The notes beneath the pieces are model-generated. The model worked only from the letters and a program-made list of their open reading frames with translations, ran no database searches and was not told the origin of the DNA. Positions 21,012 through 32,149 of a stretch of 64,000 nucleotides of DNA are shown here, piece after piece. Position 1 is the first letter of the stretch; each line of letters begins with the position of its first letter. The DNA is from Dendrolimus kikuchii (lineage: Eukaryota > Arthropoda > Insecta > Lepidoptera > Lasiocampidae), in assembly GCA_019925095.2 (NCBI GenBank), contig CM034407.1:18358710-18422709 (forward strand). The letters run 5' to 3'. Both the position numbers and the translations under genes were made by a program.

Positions 21012-22166
21012 GGGCTCTTACACACCATGTTTTTAAGGCGCCGTCGACGTACGTTTCTTGAACTTGAAAAAGACAGATTACTTGCAATTGCAGCGCTGCA
21101 AATTGACGAGAAGCGTACTACAGACGCGCGTAAGCGACTCTCCTTACGAATTAAAACGCGCATACTACGCACGCGAACGAGCCACACACGTGCGTGTGTC
21201 GTGCTGGTAACGTAAGTGCGCGTTGCCTTAGTGTTGCCTCGATGATGGGACGCCGTCTCCTCCTTCTGCGAGCAAGTCATGTTCGCGAAGGAGGAGGCGG
21301 AACGGGAGCGTGAGCGTAATTCCCTGCTCCGCTCCCGCCAAAGGAGGACGCGCCGACGCCGGAGGTCAGACAGTGACCTTCGGCCGCCGTAAGCGGGCGG
21401 CGCGGGTGGGGCCCCTAGGGGTATAGGGGTTCTCACTCACCCGGATATGCCGTCGAGATGAGAGCGCGAGTGTTCCGCGCGCGCTCATCTCTCTTCCCGT
21501 GGGGCGCGTTACAAACCGCCCCACGCATGGACTAGACTTAGTAGTAGCCGGGGGATATGTCCCCTGGCATAGGAAGAGGCCCAGTGAGGGGGGCCCACGC
21601 CTGCCAGGGCACGCGGAGTTGGGAATCCCGCATTCACGTAGCCCTGGCATAAGGCGCAGGACGGAACACCCAGGGGTTTTAGTGGGTATCCCTAACTGGG
21701 GCGTGGCAATAGCGTGGCACCGGTTCTGACCGGGCACGCTAGTGCCACCCCCGATCTGGCGAATCCCACACTCACACGGGTCGCGAACATCCCCCCAGGC
21801 TTCTGTGCCTGTCGCGGCTTAGTCCTCAAACGGATTTCCCCTGGCCAAAAAAAAAAAAAAAAAAAAAAGTGTTGCCTCGATTGATTCCAACGTAATACTG
21901 TCGGCAAGGATCTGATTTAAACGCGTTGTACGTGTGTGTCTGCAGCCAAACAGACGCGCTGTGCAAGCGCGTCTGTATCAATGTAACTCCGCGCTGCTAG
22001 CGCGTCTACAAGACGCAAGAATGTCCTCCTCTGCAATCTGCATACTACAATTCTATGAATGTGTCAATAGGTAAATTGGTTGCGATGACATCGCGTTTGC
22101 AGCGCGTTACAGCTGCGTGCGACGCGCGTCGACGCCGCCTGATAAAAACATGGTGTGTAAGGGGGC
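21012..22166. mobile_element. Harbinger-like non-autonomous element with nested LINE
   Basis: The left end GGGCTCTTACACACCATG (21012) and the inverted right end GCCCCCTTACACACCATG (ending 22166) are each flanked by TTA (21009-21011 and 22167-22169). The next bases, TTTTTAAGGCGCCGTCGACG and the diverged right copy, also pair. A 3-bp TTA duplication with G-rich ends suggests PIF/Harbinger. Without the nested LINE and one copy of its duplication it would be about 517 bp, so it is a MITE-size element. No transposase. Confidence 0.7.
21244..21867 (+). mobile_element. R1-type LINE 3' fragment with 14-bp target duplication
   Basis: A GC-rich block ends in a poly(A) run at 21847-21867. AGTGTTGCCTCGAT occurs at 21230-21243 and again at 21868-21881, a perfect target-site duplication, so this is a 5'-truncated insertion into the Harbinger-like element. 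GGTTTTAGTGGGTAT-type sequence links it to the R1 tails at 25549, 34635 and 55735. Confidence 0.8.
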
Positions 22167-22279
22167 TTAGTATGGGAATGCGTGGATCGCACAGCCTAAC
22201 TGTAAGTGATCTTTTAAAAAACTTTTAATACTAAAAATGTTACTATAAATTATAATATAATTTATATCCGAACCATCTT

Positions 22280-22492
22280 AATATATATAATTAACGTGTC
22301 ACGTTGTTTGTCCGCGATGGACTCCTAAACTACTTGACCGATTAATCAAACTTGCACATCGTGTGCAGTTTGATCCGATTTGAAAGATAGGATAGCATAC
22401 ATTTGGACCCGGTAGGTGGCGCTGGAATCGGGTTCTAAATTTTATTTCTTCAGGGCAGAACAACGTCTGCCGGGACAGCTAGTTCAAGTATA
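22280..22492 (-). repeat. Dispersed repeat ending CTAGCTGTCCCGGCAGACG
   Basis: The minus strand begins CTAGCTGTCCCGGCAGACGT at 22482 and runs through GGTAGGTGGCGCTGG (plus-strand wording). The partner is at 36001-36200. Non-coding. Confidence 0.6.
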
Positions 22493-22995
22493 TAAAGAAA
22501 ACAGAATTGTTACAAAAATAATTTAAATATACTACATAAAAATAAAGCAAAACAATTTGTCAATGCAATTATTTCCTTAAATTTACGATCCTGCATTCCC
22601 AATAAACGCAGTGATAAAACATTTACGATATGTATATAAATAAATACAACTTTATCATACAACATCTACGAATCGCTATTACGTCTGTTTCCATGAATTT
22701 TTCGTCCATCCAAATGCCGAGAAAGCATTCATCACCTCGGCACGACACTTATTAACAATGATTTAGGGGGTGCGGCGAAATCTTGGAAAACTGAGAGGTT
22801 GGGTGATGCATTACAGATATATTAGGTTGGGGTTACATAGGTTGTAATCAACAAAGAATTCGGTAAAAGAAATGGATACTATGTGTGTTTAATATATCAT
22901 TAGCTGTCATCACGTGGTCAGCCTTTAATAATTGTGACGGATTAATTGTTATCTTTGGAATCCGTTTAGGCTTAAATTACAATTCTTAATAATTA

Positions 22996-23222
22996 TCCGT
23001 GCAGGAACGGAGAAAGAATACAATTTCCTGCACCTGGGCGGCCTGGCGTAAGAGGCGACAAAACAACCCACAACCAGGTGGTAGGGTATGTTCCCGATTG
23101 GATGGCTACAACCACTGGTCTAGGGTATGCCGCCATAACAACCTTAAGTTGTATTCCGACATTAGTGACCAGGTCCCAGTCTCCCTTAAGAGAGCAGCAG
23201 CGCATTTGTAGCACATTTGGTG
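22996..23222 (+). mobile_element. SINE-like element, 3' end replaced by LTR
   Basis: The 5' two thirds are intact, from TCCGTGCAGG. It stops after GTAGCACATTTGGTG, where LTR-like sequence follows. Confidence 0.7.
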
Positions 23223-23229
23223 CAGAATT

Positions 23230-23546
23230 ATGTTTTCTGGGAATAGCGTCGACAGTGGCCAGGTGTGGTTCTTGGAAATCATAGTTTACACGGTCGTGAC
23301 ATATTGTAAGCTGAATATAAAGGAATGCCCGGACGGAGAGATCGGCAGTCGAGCGACGATTACGATACAAGCAAGACATGTATATTCGACAAGCGATATA
23401 GTGACTTTGCGCGTGTTATTGATCGTGCAGATTGTAACAAGTAGTGTCTAGTTTTATTTGTACCTGTTTTATTCGTGCTTGTATAGTTCTAATAAACTCA
23501 ATAGTAATTCCAACGGCATTTTAATTTGAGCCCCACACTCGTAACA
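23230..23546 (+). mobile_element. Solo or truncated LTR
   Basis: It ends CTAATAAACTC...TAATTCCAACGGCATTTT...CACTCGTAACA. The same ending occurs on the minus strand at 58333-58395, which defines a shared LTR family with AATAAA just before the 3' end. The left boundary (TGTTTTCTGG) is tentative, and no flanking duplication was found. Confidence 0.5.
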
Positions 23547-23833
23547 GTATTTCACTAAGCTTACTTTTAATATAAACCAGGAATGTAAGATGTACGTAGT
23601 GCAGTTGGAAACACTGGTAATACTTACCACCTTTATATTCAAAACCAGTTGAGTCCGCTACTTCTTACATGTGAGATTTGCAATTTAAACTAATATTTTC
23701 TAAACCCCACAAGATATCACAAGATAAGTAAAGATAAAAAATACATTGATATAGAACATACCTATTACCAAACATTTTCATTGAAGTCTATTGATTAATT
23801 TCGGAGCTAAATTTTCAGTTATGGTAGAGGTAT

Positions 23834-23925
23834 CGAGGAACGGAGTAAGAATACCGTATTTTGCAGCCGGGTTGTCTATCGTAAGAGGCGACAAAGCAAC
23901 CCACAGCTAGGTGGTAAGTAAATCG
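23834..23925 (+). mobile_element. SINE-like element, 5' fragment
   Basis: About 90 bp, from GGAACGGAGTAAG to CCACAGCTAGGTGG. Confidence 0.6.
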
Positions 23926-24403
23926 TTATTTCCCACCAAATGGTAAATAACGATTAATATACCAGAAATAGATTTATTATAGTCATTCAAATTGTTCAAT
24001 CAATATATCGCCACCCTAACACCGCAACAAAGTGGAGGGCTTTCTAAGAACTGGTGAAATAAAACAGATCATGTTCAAAGAAACTCAATTCGTGTATTCG
24101 TTAAATCGGCTTAGCAAGAGTTCTTTAGAAAATTTATTGTCTGTTTTAGAAAAATCATTTCAAAGTGACTAAATTTTCAACAGAGATTCAAGGAAGTTTG
24201 CTGACAGGTTTTGTAAAATAGAATTTTCTTGTGAACAGAAAATGAGTGTGGAGCAAGTTTTATTGCTAAATATTAGTAAATTCTAAATATTAGACTGAAA
24301 ATTTCTTCCCACAACTACTTATATCAGATGATCAGACTCCAAATTAAATTATGTAAAAATATTAAAGTAGCGCTACATCACAACATCGACCCTGTTATGG
24401 AAG

Positions 24404-24455
24404 AACATCGTAAGCGACATTTATAACATTTTAGAGGAATGTCGCTTACGATGTT
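24404..24455. repeat. Perfect 18-bp hairpin, 16-nt loop
   Basis: AACATCGTAAGCGACATT at 24404-24421 is exactly inverted at 24438-24455. Confidence 0.9.
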
Positions 24456-24956
24456 TGTCTATTATAGGCTTAACATTCGTGATAATTAATGTATTTATTT
24501 TAGAAGTGGATCTTACATATTAGTTATTAAAGTCTACCAGCCCTTCTTAAGCAATTTTTGTTAATGTTAAAGGAAAAGAAGCGGCACAACAAACTCCCCA
24601 ACAGAATACATAAAAGTATATTTGCTTACATTATATTATGTATATACATTTGTGGCTTTTTTAATTTATTCTGAATGAATGCAAGTTTTAACATAGTAAC
24701 TTTTATGTATGAAAGAGCTTGTTAGTGATTACTCACATTCGGTGCAGTCGTCTAGAAAATATTTTATCGTATAATAAAACTTCACGACTATGATAAGAAG
24801 TTGACAAAAAACTTTTCAACTATAAGGCAGAAAATTATGACCAGACATTAACCGCCCATTCGCACTTGTCGGGCGCGATAAAAAATCGGTTGCAAACAAA
24901 ATAGCAAAACATCTTATATGAATAATATTTTCTTAAATTTTCGTGATTAGTATACA

Positions 24957-25378
24957 TAATAAAACTACGTTTTAACGGTTTTAACCGGAAACCGGAACAC
25001 AAACCAACTTGATTGATAATTTCTTTTTGTTTTTCCTTCCACCCATTTTAATATTATATAAAATTATTAGAGCTAGGCATGTTTGCTGAAGAGTTTCTTG
25101 CGCCACTTCTTCTCTTCAAGCCACAACATGTTGCGAAGCGGCGGTAAATTAGATTAGGCTCCCATAGAGTAAATAATAACCATAAACAAAATTAAAACTA
25201 AATAATTAAAATGAATAAGTTGGCGGTAGGCTAAATAAAACTTTAACAATACTACTACACTACAATACGACTACGACTACTACTACAATACGACTAATGA
25301 AAAGTGGCCGAAACATCGGAATAATAAAAATCAAATAAATTACCGTGTTTAAAACCGTTAAAACGTAGTTTAATTATC
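24957..25378. mobile_element. MITE copy with internal replacement
   Basis: Same ends as 19207-19512. In this copy about 24984-25142 is foreign sequence, with GTTTCTTGCGCCACTTCTTC and CATGTTGCGAAGCGGC that also occur inverted near 55270-55330. Confidence 0.6.
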
Positions 25379-25389
25379 TTATATGAAGC

Positions 25390-26235
25390 TGTTCATATAC
25401 TTACCCGACACCGTTTTTTTGTCGGCGCCGATAAGAAATGTTGGATGTTTTGCCAGCCCAGCCCTTTACGTCCGTAAAAATATCGTGTCGGATCTCGCTC
25501 GCCTACAAGTATGACGTTGTTCACACTTGTCGGATGTCGAGCCCAGCACTGCAGCGCGTGCCAATGCGTCTTCTCAAGGTCGCCGGCCTTCAGCTGGCAC
25601 CCGGAGAAGCAGGTACGCGCATTACTACCCTCCCTGTGTTAGGTTCCGTTTACCGCGGGGGGCCTTTAGCTTGCTAGGAGAGCAAAGGACCTTCTACCCC
25701 CGCACAACGAAGTGGGGTGTGTTCTCCCAGGGCACACTCCAGGCACTTTATTGCGCTGGATCGGCTGGGCGTAACTATGTTCTAAATCTCAGCCTTTCCA
25801 ACACAAACAAAGCGCAGGGTCGTCAGGGAGGAGGGGGTTTTTAGTGGGTATTGGGGTTGCTCGCTCGTGTAGCAACGCTCGGAGTCTTCCACACTATTCT
25901 GTGACGTCGATCGCGGACGGAGCACTGCCAAGAGCATACTATTGCTGCAGTGTTATCGCCCCCGACCGACGCGTGTCGTTCCCCTAGCAACGACCCAGTT
26001 TGTGCGTAAATCGGTTAAGCATTTTCCCTCGCCTCAAAACAAAACAAAAAAAAAAAAATGTCGAGCCCAGCAAAACTCTTCCCGCTCCGCCCGCCGCTAG
26101 CTGCGCTCTGCCGCAGAACGCGGACACACATCACGGCTCCAGCTTCAATAGAGTCCGACAACCGATAAGTGTGAATAGAGGCGCCGACACCCGATTAAAA
26201 TACGGCGACCGACACCCAACAAGTGGGGACAAGTT
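25390..26235. mobile_element. GTCGG-rich palindromic DNA hosting an R1 insertion
   Basis: TTCACACTTGTCGG at 25519-25532 and TTCACACTTATCGG (inverted near 26160-26175), plus TCGGCGCC blocks on both sides, suggest an old terminal-inverted-repeat element. The ends are not resolved. Confidence 0.35.
25549..26057 (+). mobile_element. R1-type LINE 3' fragment with 15-bp target duplication
   Basis: ATGTCGAGCCCAGCA is present at 25534-25548 and 26058-26072. The insert ends in an A-rich tail and carries GGGCGTAACTATGTTCTAAA and TTTTTAGTGGGTATTG, shared with 34635-35263 and 55735-56001. Confidence 0.82.
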
Positions 26236-26439
26236 GTAAGTACTTCTAGAGTAATGTGGTATTTTCAATTATAAACATTATTGACAGGATTTCATAGCCA
26301 ACTGATATATAATATTATTCATCATTTCTAAGAAACGCTTTAATGTACGGAGCCAATGCGCTATTGGCTGCTTCTGTTAGCTATTTTAACATAGGTAACG
26401 AGAAATACGTACGTACAATAGTCAGCATTTTACAAGTAA

Positions 26440-26935
26440 ACAACTACGGGCTAATTTTGGTAATAAACTCAGTGTCATTACAGCGCTCTTTGGGATTGGT
26501 ATTTCTTACAATTTTACCCTACCCTCCTAAACTACTAGAGGAAAGATTGCTGATTTACGTTTCTTAATTAAAATTGCGCAATCCAAAATTGATTGTGCAA
26601 ATCTCATTGAGAAACTACATTTGTACGTTCCTCCTACTAATGTTCGCCCTAGGAAATTATTACACACACCATTGACGCGCACAGCTTACCGACGTAATTC
26701 GTTCTGTAACAGAACACCAAATGAATTTAATAAGCTAAGTAAGTTAGAAGATATAGACTTATTTACTAATAGTGTAGCATTGTTTAGCGCAAAGTTGGTC
26801 AAGTTCTATTCAAACACGGATTTATCAGTAAGTACCTTATGTCTATGCACATTTTTATCATTGTTTCTATGTATAATTTTCTTTTTTTTTATTCTCTTCT
26901 TATTTTTACTGTTATCTGTGGAGGCTTATTAATAC
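26440..26935 (+). pseudogene. LINE reverse-transcriptase C-terminal remnant
   Basis: Across two frames it reads QRSLGLVFLTIL, KIADLRFLIKIAQSKIDCAN, LIEKLHLYVPPTNVRPRKLL, then RTAYRRNSFCNRTPNEFNKL. This is the pattern after the RT domain of many insect LINEs (Jockey/CR1-like). One frameshift lies near 26545. It is followed by an RTE family A copy in the other orientation. Confidence 0.6.
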
Positions 26936-27520
26936 ATACATACATAACTTCACGCCAGTTCCCTTGCGGGGTAGGCACGAACAACAGAGCGCCATTTAGG
27001 CTTATTCTTACATACCTCACTTGCTTCTTTGACATTCATAACTCTTGTCATGCACGCTCGTCTGTTCTTAAGGCTCCTGACATCACCTTCTGCTAGTACA
27101 CGATCAATTTGATCATGGAAGGTGTGTCGTGGCCTTCCACGACTTCTGCATCCATCCACTTTTGCATTGTATATCTGTTTATTCATTCTTTCATCATGCA
27201 TTCTTTCCACATGCCCGAACCACCGGAGCATTCCTTTCCTTACCTTCACCCCGACACTCTCTTTCAGACCAACTCTCTTTCTTACTTCGGTATTACGAAC
27301 GCGGTCCACGAGCGTCACTCCGCAGATTTTGCGCAGTGCTCGCATGTCGACCGCGTTTACTCTACTTTCATGCTCTTTCTTCCATACCCAACTCTCGCTT
27401 CCATACGTGAGCGTAGGTACCAGCACCGCGTTGTGTACGGCGAGCTGGGCCTTCTGGATGAGGTTCTTAGCGCCTAGAAGTTTACCTAACGCTCCATTCA
27501 AACTATTCCCCAAATTCACT
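26936..27520 (-). pseudogene. RTE-like LINE C-terminus, family A (longest copy)
   Basis: 189 open residues with TLTYGSESWVWKKEHESRVN, MLRWFGHVERM and RSRGRPRHTFHDQIDRVL, ending RAYPARELA. These blocks follow the RT palm in RTE-type LINEs. It is 5'-truncated and carries none of the catalytic polymerase motifs. The stop is almost at the element's end, and the tail is a TATG repeat (26937-26946 as plus-strand CATA). Confidence 0.82.
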
Positions 27521-27937
27521 CTTCTTTCTATTAATAGCTTCTCTAAATCTATTTTATTTTTAGTTATTAATAATGATAGCTGTTAACCCCCCAAATAAAA
27601 TAAAATAAAATAAAACTGTATACACAATACAGTTTTTTGATCATTCGATCTGTAAGCCTAGAGGGCGGTTTGACTTCTTACAGGATCATCGCGCGTGAAC
27701 TATGCATTTCGACATTTTTATTTTCACAAACAGTAAATATTACATAAAGTCAGTGACAAAACAGTTGCGGCTTATACAACTCACATTTATAGTACAGTTT
27801 TTTGGTCCTTCGAGAACGTGAACTCTTACAGTTTTTTGGTCCTTCGAGTTTTTTACAATAAGTATGCATAGACACAGTATAACCCATAAAAAGACTAGAT
27901 GCAGTATTGAAATGCTGACCAACACTATTTTTATCCG

Positions 27938-28080
27938 GTGCAGGAACGGACGAAGATTACAAATTTCTGAAGCGAGACGGGCTGTCGGAAGAGGCGACAA
28001 AACGAGCCACAGCCAGGACCACCTGGCTGTGGCTCGACAAACTACCAAGTTTGCATGGCAACCACCCTGATCTAAAACAT
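27938..28080 (+). mobile_element. SINE-like element, short copy with foldback
   Basis: The head is TCCGGTGCAGGAACGG. After CCACAGCCAGG it turns back on itself: GAGCCACAGCCAGG at 28004-28017 is inverted at 28022-28035. The 3' half is missing. Confidence 0.65.
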
Positions 28081-29090
28081 TTTTTTTACGGCAGTATAGA
28101 CTCGCGTTTGGCTATGATCTCGCCTAATGTTGAGCAGAGATATACTCTAGAATGGAGCACGCTTATCCCGAAGGTAACCTACTTGCATGGGACTTGAAGA
28201 CACAGGTTGTACGTACAGTGGACCCATAGATAATACTATATACTGTCACAGTTTAAATGTGAACAAAAATAAAAAAAAGGAATAATAATTTATTAATAAT
28301 TTACTGAAACATATACAACAAGCACTGTGAAGAAAAACGAATAATATATAAAAGAACAAAAGGTTCATCTAGGCTAGACTCCGCTTCAGTCAGTCTGATA
28401 TACCGCACTCCCCTAGGTAATTTCCTCTAGGCAGAGAAGGCAGCGTTCCAGTTAGGTTGGTAGTCCTCTCAGGTATCTTCTTTTGTTTTCTGGCAAAGCT
28501 TATTAAAAAATCCAAAGGTAGTTCCCGAATTGGGAAAATAAATTGCAAAAGTTATATTTGCTGCATTTATAAATGCTAGACTGAGTACTTAAAGCAATAT
28601 TAGTTGGGTTTATATTAAAATATTAATATGGGCGCAGTAAAAGTGACACAGCCGACTCAGTTGACCGTAAGATGGCCGTCGATCGCTTATTGGGTATCGG
28701 CGAACACGGCAGAAACAAAATGAGTTGGATGCATTCACTATTGTATAATGATTTTTATATGTTCAATGTTTAACTTAAATGTGTAAATTAATAAATAGTA
28801 ATAAAAAATTAAATATATCAAGATAAACAATGTAATAAATTAAATTAGTTTACTCGTAAATGTAATAATTATTTATAAAATTTGGAATATTTGTAACGTT
28901 CCGTTACAATACATAAAAGTAAGAGTGGACCTTCGGTAATCCGACATACGTTTAGCAAGGCGATGTTGGAGTAGTATCAAATTTGACGGATTATAGAGTA
29001 GCATGTAATCCTACGTAATTACCTTATAGTCCGACAAATTACCAATCAAAGTAATAAGATTCTATCTGAACTACAAATTATACTACTTTT

Positions 29091-29391
29091 TTTATTGCAA
29101 GAGTTGAGCAGACAGGCAGCCATTCCACTTGATGGAAAGTGGTTGCCATCGCCTATGGACATTACAACACTAAAAGTGCTACAAATGCGCCGCTGCTCTT
29201 TTAAGGGAGACTGGAACCTGGTCACACAACTCAAGGTTGTTATGGCGGCATACCCTACACCAGGGGCGGTAGCCATCCAGTCGGGAAAATACCCTACCAC
29301 CTGGCTGTGGGCTGTTTTGTCGCCTCTTACAACAGGCCGCCCGGCCGCAGGAAATTGTATTTTTTCTCCGTTCCTGCACGGATAATATATA
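29091..29391 (-). mobile_element. SINE-like element
   Basis: Nearly complete, in reverse orientation. Its head borders the TA microsatellite, and an inverted fragment of the head lies on the other side (29488-29512). Confidence 0.72.
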
Positions 29392-29395
29392 TACA

Positions 29396-29580
<185 letters not shown>

Positions 29581-29937
29581 ATGGAATTTACTTAATTAAA
29601 CAGCACAATAGAGAGCTTACGTTTTATTATAAAATTAACATCATTGACGCTATAGGACTTAAAAAAACTTAAAAAATAATATATATTATTTACGTTACTA
29701 GACGAAAGTAAATTTTATGTAGAGTGATAGGCATGTCGGATTACGGAGGGTGCCGGATTACCGGAGGTCCACTGTATTAAGGAACATACTCCGGTAGTGA
29801 GTTCCGCTCTTTTGCATGAAGCATGCATAACAAGTTGGTTGTGTTGTATTACGAAATCCATGACCAGTTCGCGACAGAAAATTATTAGCTTCTTATTAGT
29901 GTTGCAAACATCCATAGATAACGATTTACATACATAC

Positions 29938-30115
29938 ATACATATTATCACGCCTGTTTTAAATAGGGATAGACAGAGACGATGGATTTTCACTTGCTAC
30001 GATCTTGACACACATCTTTTGCTTCGTCTACATTCATTAATCTCTTCATACATACACGCTTATTAAAAGTGCTTTTTACCTGGCCATTCTTTAAGACATC
30101 TGCGATTTGTTTGTA
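29938..30115 (-). mobile_element. RTE-like LINE 3' end, family B
   Basis: The minus strand ends ...AAACAGGCGTGA, then TAATATGTATGTATGTA. Related to the longer copy at 51987-52560; 5'-truncated. Confidence 0.6.
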
Positions 30116-30775
30116 TGTTTTAGTCCTACAATAAAGTCTCCGAACGCAGTTTCGAATGTCTTCTTACTTACAATAGGAGGGTGGGGGGTCACATGAATTT
30201 CATGATTTTTAACCCCTCCCCCTTCCTTATCACAGCTGGCCACATTCATGAAACTCCTCCCTCCCCGGTGTGACATCACATATTTTGCAATTTTACATTA
30301 AGAAATTATTAAACTAAAACAGCAGTTCCGTATTTAATTTTATTTCCATTTAAATTATTTTGTAATAATTTGAATTTGAGTTGGAAATATTTAGAAATTT
30401 TTCGTTAATAGTTCAAATTTCGTCTTTTTAAAGCTTAAATACTTAATTAATACCTCAACTTTATCGACATAGACATATTTAACATACTTTTACATAGACT
30501 TAAAATTAAACTAAATGAAATATTGCAGTAATTAACCTCCAAAATGTTTTTTTTTTCTTCTCAATTTTCGAAATCTAAAGTTGTGTAACGTAAATTTTCA
30601 CTGTTTTTCTGTCTCACTTTTAAAAAAATATTTTGTATAAAGAACAACTTTTAGGCACTGTTAGATTATAAGAACAAATTTAATGTAACTCTAATTTAAC
30701 TTGAAATGTATATATATGTTTGATGCCAAAATAAATGAAAAAAAAAAATAATAATAATAATTAGATTTATTACTC

Positions 30776-31070
30776 TCCGTGCAGGAAGGAAGAGAATACT
30801 AATTTCTGCGGCCGAGTGGCCTGTCGTAAGAGGAGACAAAACAACCCACAGCCAGGCGGTAGGGCATTTGCCCGACTGGATAGCTACCACCCCGTCCTGG
30901 TGTTCCGGAATCAGTGGCCAGGTTCCAGTTTCTCCTTCAAGGCCGGCAGCACTTTAGCAGCACCTCTGATATTACTAATTTCCATAGACGACGGTAACCA
31001 CTTTCCATCACAGTTGGGCCGTCAACCTGTCTGCTGTACTTCAGTAAATAAAAATTAAAAAAAGATTTTG
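30776..31070 (+). mobile_element. SINE-like element, diverged copy
   Basis: Starts TCCGTGCAGGAAGG. The middle is shortened around CACCCCGTCCTGG, and the tail AAATAAAAATTAAA is present. Confidence 0.65.
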
Positions 31071-31394
31071 AAATTTGACGTCACGAAATTTAGGACCCCT
31101 CCCACCCCTTGTCATACAATGTCACAATTCGTCGACCTCCTCCCCCCCTAATATCTGACGTAATTTATAGACGGCCCCATATGAATCGTTTTAAATACAT
31201 AACTCTCGCCTTTTCAACCACCTGTGATCAGGAAGGCCAATGACAGATAACAACCACAAACACTTGCTACATGACGTGTGATTGCTACAATGGAAATGCA
31301 TTTGGCAGGATACCAAAAAATACAGCTATCCCCTACACACATTAAGCGGAATCACTGCCGTTCGAAATGTTTAAGATAAGCAATCCATGTGTAT

Positions 31395-31450
31395 ATTGGG
31401 TAACAGTGGCGTGAACTTCTTACAACTCGATTCCCCATAACAACATGCAT
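31395..31450 (-). repeat. TATGGGGAATCGAGTTGTA repeat
   Basis: The minus strand reads TATGGGGAATCGAGTTGTA, then AAGTTCACGCC and ACCCAATA. A diverged copy directly precedes the R1 LINE at 56280. Confidence 0.6.
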
Positions 31451-31559
31451 TCTTTGCCACACTTTTATCATACATCAAAGTCACTGTCATTAAATCCTGT
31501 GCTTTTTTGTATGCTGATAGTGGGGCTGTTGGGTGTGGCGGCGCAGGAGTCGCACTGAA

Positions 31560-32100
31560 TATAACACCCCTTAACAAATGGACTGTATTTATTTAGGTGC
31601 TACAACAGCAATAGGTGCAAGCAGCACTACTGTACTAAACGGCGGCACGTTCAAGGTTAACCAACACAACTAAGCACTAGAACCCGGATGTTCCACTGAA
31701 CACAGATAGCACTAATTGTATCGATTACACCGATCAATATGAGTGGCACTAATCACAATACACTGTTGGTCCACAGATCCACATAGTCATGCTGAGAGTC
31801 TAATGGCTGTAGAGTCTTCCGGATGCTTCTTGTTCTTCCTGGTCTTCTTAATCTTCCTTGTATGTATATACTTGACTGTTCACCATATGTGTGTATCGGT
31901 TGACTATTTGTATGTATATACTTGACGTTGCCAGAGGCTCGCACCGTGCCTACTAAAATGCAGACGCTTAGCAACTAACGGAGTAAGCTACATATTCGCG
32001 GTGAGCGGGGCCTTCCGGGGGAGAGGTCAGGGGGGTGATTCTATTCGCAACAGGAGCCTTAATTTTTACAACAGCGGTTTACTCGGCGCTAAAGGGCTAT
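31560..32100. other. No gene recognised
   Basis: Mixed-composition sequence with a TTCTTGTTCTTCCTGGTCTT tract at about 31827. It has a duplicated TTGTATGTATATACTTGAC (about 31857 and 31907). No coding signal. Confidence 0.4.
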
Positions 32101-32149
32101 CTAAAGAAACACATGTTTACATAATGTCAAACAGTTTGTTCCACTGCAA

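Noticed and set aside
28655..28775. Short plus-strand frame with MAVDRLLGIGEHGRNKMSWM
   Set aside because: About 43 codons without splice sites or known motif, in repeat-rich DNA; not supported as a gene.
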